From assembly GCA_029962745.1 (NCBI GenBank), contig CM057165.1, positions 7,092,978-7,156,977 of the forward strand: a stretch of DNA of 64,000 nt, read 5' to 3'. Under the pieces are notes generated by a model, which saw nothing but the letters and a program-made list of their open reading frames with translations, searched no databases and was not told the origin of the DNA. Position 1 is the first letter of the stretch; each line of letters opens with the position of its first letter. The position numbers were made by a program, and so were the translations under genes. Shown one piece after another: positions 1-10,767 of this stretch. The DNA comes from Echinometra lucunter. Its lineage: Eukaryota > Echinodermata > Echinoidea > Camarodonta > Echinometridae.

Positions 1-900
1 GGGAAAGAAAGGAGAAAGGGAAAGGAAGAAGGAGAACGGGAAAGAGAAAAGGAGAAAGGGGAGAAAGAAGAAGAGAGAGAGGAAAAAGATGGAAAGGGGG
101 GAAAAGAAAAAAGCAAAGGGAAACAAAAGAAATGAGGGATAATTTAGTACCAAAACCCCGGTGCTTCCGGGTGCTCCACTCCCTTGACCCCCGCAGTGGC
201 TTTCCCTGTAGACCCCCATCATGGGCCCTAAGCCAGAACCCTGGGCCCCACCCGCTAAGGGCTTCGCAACAAACAACTCGCGGTGCGGGCTCACCTCCGC
301 ATATTCTATTTCTAGACTTAGATACCGGGAAATTTTCGGCTCTGCCCCCCCCCCCCCCCCGATAACAGGCAGAGAATGTAAGAGACCGGGAACAGTCAAC
401 GAACAATTCAAAGAAACGTCAGAGCTTCCGCGCTTCGCGCGGGAGGGGAAATCACCATCCCTGCACCCTCCCCCTACCATGCCTATATAGGGAGCGCGCT
501 TTGCACTATCGTCCTCCTAAAATGAAACCCTAGCTACACCACTGATTCTAGACTTAATTACCGGGAAATTTTTGGCTATGCGTATGCCCCCTCCCCCCCC
601 CACCCCCATAACAGCCAGAAAGCGTAAGAAGAGCGGGAACTGACAGCGAAAAAACGTCGGAGCTTCCGCGCTTTGCGCGGGAGGGGGGGGGGGAACTCCC
701 CTTCCCTGCACCCTCCCCCCCCCCTAGGGAGCTCCGTCCTCCTAAAATGAAATCCTAGTTACGCCGCAGAAGATAGACTTAATTATCGACAACTAGCCAT
801 TCAAAGAAACGTCGGAGCTTCCGCGCTTCGCGCGGGAGGGGGGAAACTCCCCCCTCCCTGCACCCTCCCCTCTAGGGAGCACTACATTGGCGTAAATTCC
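1..900. repeat. Dispersed repeat cluster with CGCGCTTCGCGCG palindromes
   Basis: A purine-only tract (GGGAAAG-type, 1-130) is followed by three diverged copies of one unit. Each carries 'GGAGCTTCCGCGCTT' plus 'GCGCGGGAGGGG' and then a C-rich tract with 'CCCTGCACCCTCCCC' (near 420-475, 657-725 and 810-875). Two also carry 'ACCGGGAAATTTT' and a poly-C run with 'ATAACAGSCAGA'. A further ACCGGGAAATTTT copy lies at 1355. The short ORFs here change frame from copy to copy and are not genes. The family is unidentified; a relative in inverted orientation lies near 25560-25620. Confidence 0.7.
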
Positions 901-1054
901 GGGGGTGGGGAATCTATCAACCCCACTTGGGGGAGAAGGGGGATGGTGTGTACAAATTTCCCCCTATGCAGACACACTTTTTAAGGAAGAAAATTTATTT
1001 TGATTAATCAGTTAGTAAAAATTTCTGAATAACAACCATCATAATTTAGAATTT

Positions 1055-1210
1055 CTATGTGAAAATGCTATTGAAAACAAAAAAGTGGTTATTTTTGGGT
1101 TGCTCGCTTCGCTCCCTCGTCAAAATCTTAGGATTTCCATCCAAAAATGCGATTAAAATCGAGAAAAGTGGTTATTTTTGGCTCGCTCGCTTCGCTCGCT
1201 CGCAAAATAG
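1055..1210. repeat. Two-copy tandem repeat with GCTCGCTTCGCTC palindrome
   Basis: Two roughly 85-bp units each contain 'AAAAGTGGTTATTTTTGG' followed by a GC-rich palindromic block (TGCTCGCTTCGCTCC at about 1098, GCTCGCTCGCTTCGCTCG at about 1182). The same GC palindrome style recurs at 14448-14470 and in the array at 20880-21930. Confidence 0.6.
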
Positions 1211-1602
1211 ATATCAAAATGTGTGTGAAAGGGAAAAAAATCATTAATTTTTTTTATCCCCACTCCTCAAAGTGGATTTACGCCGGTGGAGCACTACCGT
1301 CCTCCTAAAATGCAGTCCTAGCTACGCCACAGATTCTAGACATAGACTAGTTACCGGGAAATTTTGGGCTCTGCCCCCCCTGATAACAGGTACCTGTTAC
1401 GCCCCTGAAGAGGGATCAACTTTTCCACTGAAAACAAGTCTCTGCCAAAAAGTTAAATCCACGTATTTTTTTTTCACCAATCCTACCTTCGCTTAGCATA
1501 TCGAAAAAAGGAGTACAGCTTCCCATTACTATTGGGCTTTATTGGGTGGTCACATTAGTATCACTACTGCCCTTCCTCCGTGTCATCCGGGCCTTGCAAT
1601 TA

Positions 1603-1742
1603 TATCCCAACAATGCCAGGTACATTTTGATACACCTGGGTCAAGCGGGACATGTGAGCAAAATACCTTGTCCAAGGGTTTGAGCACTGTTGGCGAGGAT
1701 CGAACCAATGCAGGACCCTTCGAGCCTTGATCAAACTGCTCC
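1603..1742 (-). repeat. tRNA-derived SINE
   Basis: Read on the minus strand this holds a Pol III B box (GGTTCGATCC, complement of 1697-1706). Downstream follow the conserved SINE-body words GGACAAGGTATTTTGCTCAC and CACCCAGGTGTATC...GTACCTGG. This arrangement is typical of the tRNA-related SINEs common in marine invertebrates. No intact tRNA cloverleaf is present, so it is not a tRNA gene. Exact ends and target duplications were not resolved. Confidence 0.65.
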
Positions 1743-1989
1743 GACATGATTTTTTAAAAATGACTGTTCTGCTTTTTTAAAGAGAGAAAAGGAAAATTGT
1801 GGATTATGCATCAGATTGTGACAGTATTAATCATAATCTCATATTTAAGTCAAGACATTGTGCAGATGATTAAAACAAGAAAGAGCTGTTCATTTTATGT
1901 AGTAATTGCAAATCACTCAAGACAAAACAAATGTCTTTGATAATATTCCTCGATCCTTGTCCTTGAAAAAAATACTAGTCGTTTTTTGT

Positions 1990-2100
1990 TGTTGTTGTTT
2001 TTTTTTTTCAGCTCATCCGGCTCGAATGGGCCAGATGAGCTTATGCCGTGGCGTGGCGTCCACCGTCGTCCGCCGTTCGTCCACAAATTCAAAATGCTTC
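1990..2100. repeat. Dispersed repeat with CCGTCGTCCGCCGTTCGTCC tract
   Basis: 'AGCTCATCCGGCTCGAATGG' is followed by 'GCCAGATGAGCTTATG' (a short inverted pair AGCTCATC/GATGAGCT) and a CCGTCGTCCG-type tract. It leads directly into the tandem array that follows. This architecture, a small hairpin then CGTCC repeats then an AT-rich body, is a widely dispersed invertebrate repeat; the family name is not known to me. Confidence 0.55.
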
Positions 2101-2860
2101 TTCTTTGTCATTTCTCGTCCGATTTCAATTCCGTTTGCTTTATATGATAGTACTAGGTAGGAGATTCGAAACTTCTACACAAATTTGTTTAATTAATTGA
2201 ATATGCTAATTAAATGCAAATTTCTTCGAAAATCACAAAAAATGCTTCTTCTCTTTCATTGATTTGTTTTTGGTTTTTTTTTCATATGTAGAGCTACATG
2301 AGCTACACAAAACTTCTACACAGAATTTTGAAAATTTGTCTCGAACATTATTTATGCTAATCTATGCAAATCTATTCAGAAATCTTAAAAATGCTTCTTC
2401 TCCTTCATTTGTCGACCGATATTGATTTGTTTTGGGGTTTTTTTTCATATGTAGCGCTACATGAGCTACACAGAACTTCTTCACAGAATTTTGAAATTTT
2501 GTCTTATACATTATTCATGATAATTTATGCAAATTTATGCAAATTTATTCAGAAATCACCAAAAAAGGCTTCTTCTCCTCCATTTGTTGACCGATTTTGA
2601 TTTTTTGGTTTCATCTGGTAGAGCTACATGAGCTACACAGAACTTCTACATGTACACAGAATTTTGAAAATTTGTCTCGAACATTATTTATGCTGATCTA
2701 TGCAAATCTATTCAGAAATCTTTAAAATGCTTCTTCTCCTTCATTTGTTGACCGATTCTGATTTTTTTTTTTTTTTTGTTTCATCTGGTAGAACTACATG
2801 TACATGAACATTATTTATGGTAATTTATGCAAATTTATTCAGAATCACAATTAAATGCTT
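2090..2860. repeat. Tandem repeat, about 150-170 bp unit, 4-5 copies
   Basis: Units share the order 'AATGCTTCTTCTC(C)TTCATTTGT', 'GACCGATT(T)TGATTT', a T-run, 'GTAGAGCTACATGAGCTACAC', 'AGAACTTCTACACAGAATTT', 'GAAAATTTGTCTCGAACATT' and 'ATTTATGCAAATYTATTCAG'. Starts lie near 2093, 2240, 2390, 2560 and 2725. The copies are clearly diverged, and the short ORFs across them are artefacts of the repeat. Confidence 0.8.
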
Positions 2861-2989
2861 ACAATTGTTGACTTGCACAAAAGTACTTAGATCTCTCATA
2901 CAGGTCAATGCTTTATTTTAACATGCCTTCTAACCCGATCTGTAATGGGCACTTCCTAATACGTACTTGATTCATATTATTCATTTCAG

Positions 2990-3055
2990 TGTCAATTCGT
3001 TGAAAATCGAAAAATGCGTGAATTACTTTATCTCAATGAGCGCCACATCACAGGT
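2990..3055 (+). CDS. Exonuclease-domain gene, exon A (5'-most exon visible)
   Basis: An exon begins after the acceptor TTCATTTCAG. Its open frame ends in MRELLYLNERHIT, which fits the helix leading into the VIHDC motif of EXD1/Egalitarian-type DEDD exonucleases. The best-looking donor, CAG|GTGTGC at 3053/3054, would put the next exon out of frame. The end given here (GGT|GTGCTT) keeps the frame and gives HITG|VIHDC, but with a weak donor. The sequence runs into a 500-N gap 27 bases later, so the junction cannot be settled. Frame and exon identity are moderately supported; the 3' border is uncertain. Confidence 0.5.
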
Positions 3056-6000
3056 GTGCTTGTTTCTTTTCTTTTTCTGAATNNNNNNNNNNNNNNNNNN
3101 NNNNNNNNNNNNNNNNNNNNNNNNNNNNNNNNNNNNNNNNNNNNNNNNNNNNNNNNNNNNNNNNNNNNNNNNNNNNNNNNNNNNNNNNNNNNNNNNNNNN
3201 NNNNNNNNNNNNNNNNNNNNNNNNNNNNNNNNNNNNNNNNNNNNNNNNNNNNNNNNNNNNNNNNNNNNNNNNNNNNNNNNNNNNNNNNNNNNNNNNNNNN
3301 NNNNNNNNNNNNNNNNNNNNNNNNNNNNNNNNNNNNNNNNNNNNNNNNNNNNNNNNNNNNNNNNNNNNNNNNNNNNNNNNNNNNNNNNNNNNNNNNNNNN
3401 NNNNNNNNNNNNNNNNNNNNNNNNNNNNNNNNNNNNNNNNNNNNNNNNNNNNNNNNNNNNNNNNNNNNNNNNNNNNNNNNNNNNNNNNNNNNNNNNNNNN
3501 NNNNNNNNNNNNNNNNNNNNNNNNNNNNNNNNNNNNNNNNNNNNNNNNNNNNNNNNNNNNNNNNNNNNNNNNNNNNNNNNNNGCTTGTTTCTTTTTTATT
3601 TCTGAATCCAGGTGATCCATGACTGTAAAAGCGACACCTACTCCTTGTACCATGGGTTTGGGGTGACTCTTAAGAACGTTTTTGACACTTCGGTAAGCAT
3701 GTTATTTTCTTTATTTAAATACATACATGAAGAGGTTCACAGTCTATTTCCTTTTTTTTTTAAATAACTTCTTATTGCGCAAGTCCTGGCTATTTTTCCC
3801 ATGCGTTACCGACCACATCTCAGGTGCTGTTTTTTTCAGTATATCTGATCTTTTTTTATCCTCTTTACTGTTCATATCATAAAATGACACTATTTTGCAG
3901 GGATATAAAATTCATGTCGTAACACAACACTGTAAAAGATTTTATGCTAGTTGGTTATTTTTCCTTGCTTTTCTTCGGTAGAATTTACTTTAAAGAGAAG
4001 TCTTTCCCCTTACGCACTCGATTTAAGTCCTACTAACTCAAACTTTTATTGTATTAGAATATACATGATATTTTAAAGCAAAATTAAATCCAGGAACATT
4101 CAAGTAATTTGAACTTGTATTAATTTAGTGATTTTAGCTCAAATTAAGATATTATATGTATTACTCAAACAATTTATGTTGATTTTGATTGTACTTATCT
4201 TTTTCAAGTAAAGACTGATGAAATGCTCAATTTTAGTATAAAAATAATTGCATGAATATTTATTAGAACCAAATTCATCTCTTTTGAAATAAAACGATTC
4301 ATTTTTTTGTGTGTGGAATGAAAATTAATGAAAAATTAAGGAGTGTAAAATACTTCTTAATTCATTTAAGCAAAGAAAGGACAATTTTGAATCGTCACTC
4401 ATTTCAAAGCAAATGAAAACTTAATATTTCAGGAAAAATTCCAATTAGTCAGAGTAAAGCGTACGTAATCAAAGTAAAATTATAATCCTTGCTGGTGATA
4501 ATCATTAAAACATAAATGGAAATAATATCATTGAATGTTAAATCAGTACTAAACGGAAGTTCGTGTTTAATAATTACATACGTTGATGTAACTTAATTGA
4601 ATTGAGTAAAAACGCTGTAGGCAAAATAAGTAAATTTTATTTAAAATACCTTCAAGTTGTTATTACTTGAAAATATTAAGGCAGTTTCTTAACATAATTA
4701 AATTAAGTAAAAGCCACGTTTTTTTTTACAGTGAATATAGTGTGAAAAATAAAATGGCGCATTATCATAAACTAAATAATTGACAATAATTTCTTTTCAC
4801 TTTGTGTGGAATTTCTTTTGATTACATTTCTACTAAGATATGAGCGAGTTTCTACCTTATTCTTTAACTGAATATGGCATGCATCCTGTGCTTTCAACTT
4901 CCAGAACAGTATCTAATTTAGTTGTATATGTAATCATTGTTATTGCTCAATAGCCTCACATTAAATCAGACATCTTAGGTTCCACATTGCGTTTAAATCA
5001 ATCTCCATGATAATTTAATCATGATAATGTAATGGGGGATTTTTGTATGCGCTCATGTCTGACACCCATTGGCTATTCCCGGCGCTTCATCATTGTTATC
5101 CCAGCTTATCCTTAGCCCCATTCTTACCCCAAGCTGCCATTGCAGCGCTCAAGCATTTCAAGGAATTCCTTCCTTCCTTCCAGGTACCTATTTACTACAC
5201 CTTGCCAAAAGACATTAGTGCCCTGGCGGGACTCGAACCACAAACCATGTGATCCATAGTCCGCTGACGTATCCATTAAAAACGGGGGGGGGGGGGGGGG
5301 GTAGTCAAATGTTATATCACATTCATAGGACATCACCATGCATACAAAATTCTAAATGTGAACAAGTTCAGAGTTTCGGAACTGACTATAAACTTACCGA
5401 AAACATGTTTTGGTCATGTTCGTGTAGATTGCGATGCGCACTTTGATGGAGCAGCTCAACAGGTACCGATCCTTCAGAATTGGCTTCAAAGCTCTGTGTG
5501 AGCTCCTCGGAGAGGGCGTCTCTCACAAAGATGATGACTTTGTGAAAAAGATGCTTGAAACACCAGATTTCTGGAAGATTCGACCATTCACGGAAGAGAT
5601 GATCTACTACGCTGCGTCGGATGCTTTGTGTTTGGTTCCCAGCGTCTATCAGAAACTCAACGGGTAGGTCTGAACAAAAAATTACTCGCATTCAGGGCAA
5701 GATTAAGTAACCTCGTTTCAACGCAACATGACAACCAAATTTGATCGGGCACTTTCAATGACACTTGGACAGCTACCAATCAAAAACGTATATTGTTATC
5801 ATTTTTAGGGATAGTTTTCTGAGGATAATCATGATAAATGTTCGGGATTCGGGCTAGTGCGTGGGGGTATATCTTTACTCGCACTGCTCCCCCACGCACC
5901 ACAACAAGCCCTACACCAGAACGAAAAAGGCCCCAATGAAACTGGACATTACACCAATTTTAAAATCCTTTTGAAATCTGGCTGCATGATTTAGGGATAA

Positions 6001-6307
6001 AATGCTGTACATTATCATCCATATTGTAGTTCCATTCAGTGTGATTCGGATTGTATCGTTCCCAATTTGCAGAATGCTGACACCGCTCTGGCGGGACCTG
6101 TTCACGTGGTCTTGCAAAGACACCATGGAAAGCATCCAGAAACCCCGACAGGTTGAAGGCAACCGAAGCAACACACAGAGAACATCGGCAGGCAGGTTCA
6201 CCTCTCACAGAAGCCATTCGCGAGCTTTACGTTACAATGTTGACTACGATGACTTCTTCGCCTACGACAACGACGACGACGACGATTTTTACGGTTACGG
6301 TTTCTAG
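2990..6307 (+). CDS. DEDDy 3'-5' exonuclease-domain protein, EXD1/Egalitarian type (3' part, four exons)
   Basis: Exons: 2990-3055 (border uncertain), 3612-3692, 5428-5663 and 6073-6307 with stop TAG. The last three join perfectly (phase 0, then phase 2 completed by A6073). Motif II of the DEDD fold is visible as VIHDCKSD followed by GVTLKNVFDTS. Motif III is EMIYYAASDA, with the YxxxD spacing of the DEDDy class. The motif-I exon (DxE) is not in the window, so catalytic competence cannot be judged. Relatives include EXD1, an RNA-binding partner in animal piRNA biogenesis, and Drosophila Egalitarian, an RNA cargo adaptor. The C-terminus is a non-conserved tail rich in Arg/Ser and then Asp, ending in an aromatic/Gly motif. 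RNA processing or RNA binding is an inference from the family. Confidence 0.75.
3083..3582. other. Assembly gap (500 N)
   Basis: Exactly 500 N, a placeholder length. The 25 bases before the gap (GCTTGTTTCTTTTCT... ending CTGAAT) recur with two mismatches immediately after it. This suggests two overlapping contig ends left unmerged, or a local repeat. The gap lies inside the intron between exonuclease exons A and B. Confidence 0.95.
3612..3692 (+). CDS. Exonuclease-domain gene, exon B (motif II)
   Basis: The exon is bounded by acceptor TGAATCCAG and donor TCG|GTAAGC. It is 81 bases, 27 codons, phase 0 on both sides. It encodes VIHDCKSDTYSLYHGFGVTL followed by KNVFDTS. The HDC..D block supplies the second acidic residue of the DEDD nuclease active site, and NVFDT is the strand/turn shared by EXD1- and Egalitarian-like proteins. 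Confidence 0.85.
3700..5030. other. Intron, AT-rich, no gene seen
   Basis: Intron between exonuclease exons B and C. The sequence is AT-rich with no coding frame. 4000-4720 has scattered short words such as AAGTAAA and TTACTTGAA and ends 'ACAGTGAATATAGTG', consistent with an old degenerate transposon, but I could not define termini. Confidence 0.5.
5050..5280 (-). repeat. tRNA-derived SINE in the exonuclease intron
   Basis: On the minus strand a B box GGTTCGAGTCCC (complement of 5228-5239) is followed by the SINE body words TTTTGGCAAGGTG and GGTACCTGGAAGGAAGG, then AATTCCTTGAAATGCTTGAG. This is the same SINE superfamily as the element at 1603-1742, but longer and better preserved. A run of about 18 G begins at 5285, just outside it. 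Confidence 0.7.
5428..5663 (+). CDS. Exonuclease-domain gene, exon C (motif III)
   Basis: The exon begins after acceptor TTCGTGTAG with ATT GCG ATG and ends at CGG|GTAGGT, 236 bases (78 codons plus 2). Joined to exon B it reads ...VFDTS|IAMRTLMEQL. Toward its end it has FWKIRPFTEEMIYYAASDAL followed by CLVPSVYQKL. The W-x-x-RP and YAA-x-D elements form the last helix of the DEDDy exonuclease fold; the Tyr and Asp are the third catalytic motif. Confidence 0.88.
6073..6307 (+). CDS. Exonuclease-domain gene, terminal exon D
   Basis: The acceptor is CCAATTTGCAG; the first base completes the Gly codon split after exon C. The frame reads MLTPLWRDLFTWSCKDTM, then a Ser/Arg/Thr-rich stretch, then DNDDDDDFYGYGF and stop TAG at 6305-6307. 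The tail is acidic and aromatic, probably disordered, and unlike any domain I know. Intron 5664-6072 contains no other coding signal. Confidence 0.82.
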
Positions 6308-6721
6308 ACGATTACGACGACTTTCTTTACCCTTGAATGTCAAAAGTGTTTGACATTTCAGGCGACACTCTACGCGGTATAACGAGCATCAAGCAAATCT
6401 CGCCCATGTATGGTTAGCTAATCACTTGATCGTCATTCACTTAAAAATCACTGTGGCGATTCACAGCATGACTATGAGGAAAAAATATTTCTTATCCAAT
6501 GAAGCCTGTGCATAATTATGCTGAAATCAAAGAGTTCAAAATCTTGCTTTTATCTTTTTGAAGACATCTTTCATGCCACTTGTGGTCGATGTGCATGCGG
6601 TTGTTTCTTCTCTTTTTTTTTCAATTCACGGTTTTATGATATGCATATTATGTGTATTTCCCTCCAGCACGTCCAGTGATATTCCGTATTTTTTAAATAT
6701 TGAAATATTTCATTGTACAAT

Positions 6722-6727
6722 AATAAA
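6722..6727 (+). terminator. Poly(A) signal AATAAA of the exonuclease gene
   Basis: A canonical AATAAA lies 415 bases after the stop codon at 6307. It implies a 3' UTR of about 430 bases with cleavage near 6740. No nearer AATAAA was seen on this strand. Confidence 0.6.
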
Positions 6728-7004
6728 GAACACAGTTCTATGAAGGAAGACAAATCCTTCAGTGCAACCTTGTGTCGGATACGCATGAGTGTTGAAATAC
6801 AACTACAAGATAAATATTTATAAAATAGAGGAATTTAACAACGAGAGAGGGAGAGAGAAAATATAAGGAATTTGGAATAGTGGTGTACGACCTTTTTGTT
6901 TTATGTTTCTCAAAAATCAAACAGTTTGTAAATACCCCACTAGACGGATACGTTTCACTTCATTTTTTTTTTCATTTTCAACAAAAGAAAAAGTGCCATG
7001 AATT

Positions 7005-7660
7005 TTGAAGGCCCTAAATTTTGGAATGCTCTGCTTAATGATTTTTAAAACCCCTCTTCAATCATTGCCATTAAAAGATATTTTAAGAATTGTCTTATAA
7101 CAATCATAATTATAATCATCCATTAAAATCATCACCAGTTGCCTCTTCTAAAAATTTTCCACGGGTTTTGTGCGCTCTTTATTTCGTGCTCTCTCTCTCT
7201 CTCTCTCTGCTTCCCTGTTCTCTTCATCCAGTCCATAATGCAGCCCATATTTCCCTTTTTCACTTCACTTGATTTGTTCATTCTTCATCCTATAGTTTTG
7301 TACATCTACGCTGTTTCCAGTCATTTCATGTTTCTGTAAATGTTGTCTCTGTTGGCCACTATCCTTCTAAGGCCTTTTGCTGTTTATGCATCTTACCTTT
7401 TTCCACTTATTATTTTCTGAGGATTCGGCAAATGACAGGAAGTATGCTTGTTAGTGCATCTCTCCACTTTTAAAAAATGTGAATCAAGTTTCGTATTTAA
7501 TTATTCTGCTTTTCTTTTCAAGGTATTAATTTTGAATATTATGTTTATGTAAATGTAATGTTTCCTGTAAATTTTACATAATATTACTATTATTATTTTA
7601 ATTGTATATTGGATTGTATTGTGTCGCAAACGAAAAGAAATAAATTAAAGTTCAGTTCAT
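7005..7660 (+). mobile_element. Non-LTR retrotransposon 3' end (CR1/L2-like), degenerate
   Basis: From 7010 the frame gives GPKFWNALLNDF, a stop, then NPSSIIAIKRYFKNCL. This is the conserved C-terminal tail of CR1/L2-clade reverse transcriptases (GPxxWNxLPxxI...FKxxLKxxL). A 3'-UTR-like AT-rich stretch with a (CT)n run at 7186-7208 follows, ending in AAATAAATTAAAGTTCAGTTCA (7639-7660), a tail style typical of these elements. Premature stops show it is dead. Confidence 0.65.
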
Positions 7661-7724
7661 GAGGAAGGAAGAGGATTGGAATGCAATAGCTATGAAATTG
7701 TAGAAAGGCATGTTTAACCATGAT

Positions 7725-8580
7725 AACAACATTGTCAAGATAAAGTATGATCATCGCACTTTGTAACAGTCTCCATTTTTTGTTTGTCCTCCGAAGTATT
7801 TGACTCCAACAGTACAGCGCAGCTAATTGCATTAAAAGAGCAAACTTACGAGATCATAATCATGATAATCAACCCATTTTAAATTCCCTCCATTGGCTCC
7901 CCAATGACAAAAGAATACAATCTAAAGTTCTTGTTTTTAAGATCAGAAACGGATTAGCACTTTCATAGCCCCGAATCCTGTCTCCAGAAGACCCTCAACA
8001 AAGCTAATTGTATTAAAAGAACAATCTTACGAGATCATAATCACACCCATTTTAAATTCCCTCCATTGGCTTCCCAATGACAAAAGAATACAATCTAAAG
8101 TTCTTGTTTTTAAGATCAGAAACGGATTAGCACTTTCATAGCCCCGAATCTTGTCTCTAGAAAACCCCTCAACAAAGCTAATTGTATTAAAAGAACAATC
8201 TTACGAGACCATAACACACCCATTTTAAATTCTCTCCATTGGCTTCCCAATGACAAAAGAATACAATCTAAAGTTCTTCTTGTTTTTAAGATGAGATGAA
8301 AACATCTTCCCTTCCATATCCGTCAGCTCACTTTCTTGAATCCTTCAATCCTGCTAAAAAAACCTCATTGTCTTAAGTTCCCTGTGGTAAGATATAACCG
8401 TATTTGTGGTTTTTTATAAAGGCCTATTAATGTTCAATATATATTGTATAATTCGGAATGTTATGCGTATTCACTGTGCCTGATTAAGGATGTAACCTTT
8501 TTAGGTATTGCGGTATTACATGCATGTATTTGCGCTTTGAAACACCTGCGAAAGCGCTATATAAATATCATGCATAATTT
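7725..8580 (+). mobile_element. CR1/L2-like reverse-transcriptase remnant with a triplicated segment
   Basis: 'CNSLHFLFVLRSI' then 'LQQYSAANCIKRA' (7768-7838) match the RT thumb words DYCNSLL...LQxVQNAAARLI. They are followed by three tandem copies (starts near 7821, 8002 and 8176; spacing 181 and 174 bp) of a segment encoding ITPILNSLHWLP...KRIQSKVLVFKIRNGLA, the classic HITPILxxLHWLPVxxRI motif. The last copy runs into 3'-UTR-like sequence ending GCGCTTTGAAACACC and GCGAAAGCGCTATATAAATA (8535-8572), a common L2/CR1 tail. There are many stops; it is inactive. Confidence 0.7.
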
Positions 8581-9520
8581 TCTTCCCCATAATTTTTTTT
8601 ATTAGAGACTTCATTGAAAAACACATGAGTACATATTTTAAAGCAATGTAAATAACAACAAATATACAAATCCTGATTTTGTTTTCATATCATAATTCTT
8701 TATGAATTAGATATATATTCAACATTTATGCAAATTTGCAAATATGTACAAGCATTCTCACGTAATGCAGTTTAACAATTGCCAGCCCTTTCAAGGATTA
8801 TCAAGAAAAAGGTAGTGGTTTTTTTCGGGTTAGCTAACCCTCCATGCTAAATATGGACGTGACAGAAATTGAAACGGACTTTTCCAGTGCTATAATATAT
8901 GAAAGTACTCAATAAGATATATTCTGAGATCAAATATCCGTAGTTAATTTTATGTAATTTTCAGTGCTGCTGTATTAAATTCATACATGAATTTCCAGTT
9001 AGTATATTGGAATGTATTTAAAACCTCATTTTTTTTGGGGGGGGGGGGGTATTCCTGTATAAATATATAAAAATTTTGAACCTGCAACCGCTATTTTACA
9101 TGCAATTACTACCTTCCGTTTTGTCGACGTTTAAGAATACAAATTTACATTTCCAATACAACCTTTTTAGGTATGCGTGCAGAATATGCGTGGCATATCT
9201 GTATAATTGAGATAAGAGATATTGAAGTTTTAAGACTGTATTTACCTTCCTAATTCACTCAGCACGTCAGAAATACGTCAGTGCTTCGATCGTGACATTG
9301 CACTTTGAAATATAGTCATGTGATTGTTGCAGTGATGACAACTAAATATCTGCCATAGCTATCGTTTAATGTATATACTCATAATTGTCATTTTTGCGAA
9401 ATTGGTCAAAAATTAGTAATCATAGGCCTACTAAACCAGTATTGCAGAGACTGTTATTACCAATGTATGTGTGTGCGTGAGAGCGTTTGTGCGTGAATAT
9501 ACACTCTAAAAAAGGATTGG
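8580..9520. other. Intergenic AT-rich DNA, no gene seen
   Basis: No supported coding region. It contains a T8G11 run at 9030-9048, otherwise unremarkable AT-rich DNA. Confidence 0.5.
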
Positions 9521-9735
9521 TCAGAATGAGCAAAATATGGGTCAATTCCAACCAAAGCTATTGGTGAATATGTGTCCGACTGACATATTGGTTAGAATAA
9601 CCAATGCAAGATGGGTTGTCTTTTTCAACCAATAATATTGGTCATAATTCTAACCAATCTTCAGGCGGTTATTCCAACCAATACAATGGTTGTGTTCTTT
9701 TCTTGGTCAGTATGATTTATAACCAATTATGTTTG
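9515..9735. repeat. Cluster of interspersed TTGGT/ACCAA motifs
   Basis: Within 220 bases the words TTGGTYA, AACCAAT and ATTGGT recur about fifteen times in both orientations, for example ATTGGTTAGAATAACCAAT at 9583-9601. These could form many short hairpins. Similar arrays of a short palindromic word are seen at 11783-12280 and 30600-31764. The element is not identified. Confidence 0.6.
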
Positions 9736-9739
9736 ATCA

Positions 9740-10550
9740 TAAATGAACGACTTTGATGCAGAGAAAGAGAGCAATAGAAGATGTTACGAACATGTGATTA
9801 GATACTGTTTTGTGTATGTAGTCAAACATGTGGGTTGTATTGTACTTCTGTCAATATGAAATGTGAATATGAATATTTAATGTTAGCAAATGTGAATATG
9901 AATATTTCATGTAAGCAAATGTGAATTTATTTGATTTCGGTCTTAGCATAATTCAGTATATTAGTATTTACATGTAGATTGAATCCAACAGAATTGAAAT
10001 AAATTGGAATCAAATTCACCAAGCAGAATATGACAGTTCCATATCTCACACCTGGCAATTTCGAGTGACATTGTAACAGTTTTTAAAAGACAAATAAATA
10101 AATAACCTTTAAATGTTTTGAATTTCAATTGAATGTCAATTGTTGTTTCATTATTTTGCTGTTTATTTGAATAAATGGAAACAAATGTGTTTGAACTGAA
10201 CTGAACTGACAAAACTGAATTTCACTGCCTATTTTTGGAATTGCCCACGTCCATGTACTGATGTTGGGGATTCCCATAAGGGCCTTGCGCAATATGGGTG
10301 ACCTTGTGCAATATGGGGAACACTTTGGATACAATTGGGGGCTTACAGAGGCCATCTGATTTATCTATTTACGAGCAAGAGTATTGCAGCAAGAATGCAC
10401 ACGCACACACACCCACACAGACACCCCCACGTATATATACATGTACATAATTTATTGAAAGAAAGTCGCTAGAAGCGTTTGTAATGCACTGTCGCCAAAT
10501 TTATTTTCTCAACTCAGTATTTGAGTGTGTGTAGAGTTTTGCTGTAATTT
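9740..10550. other. Intergenic DNA with a retrotransposon-like 3' tail
   Basis: No gene seen. 10160-10212 reads TTTGAATAAATGGAAACAAA then TGTGTTTGAACTGAACTGAA, the A-rich plus TGAAC-repeat tail found at 3' ends of L2/CR1-like elements. 10400-10430 is CACACA-rich. Confidence 0.5.
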
Positions 10551-10767
10551 GTGGTCAATTTTATTTTCTCTCTGTACATATTATATACACCCATACACAC
10601 ATACATGCATACATACACCCATACATACATACATTACATAATATGTGAGAAAAATTTACGTCTGATACAGAATGAGGCAGGATTACAAATGCGTGTTGTT
10701 GATAAACCTTCGCCTCTAGTTGGTCTTCTTTAGATTTATTATCTTTCTATACCTAACAAATAAAATG

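Noticed and set aside
132..711. Pro/Arg-rich ORFs on both strands
   Set aside because: They come from C/G homopolymers and a three-copy repeat; frames are not conserved between copies.
3014..3653. Apparent 200-codon ORFs
   Set aside because: They consist almost wholly of N bases from the assembly gap.
5911..6217. Minus-strand ORFs over exonuclease exon D
   Set aside because: Antisense shadows; the plus strand has correct splice borders, phase and stop.
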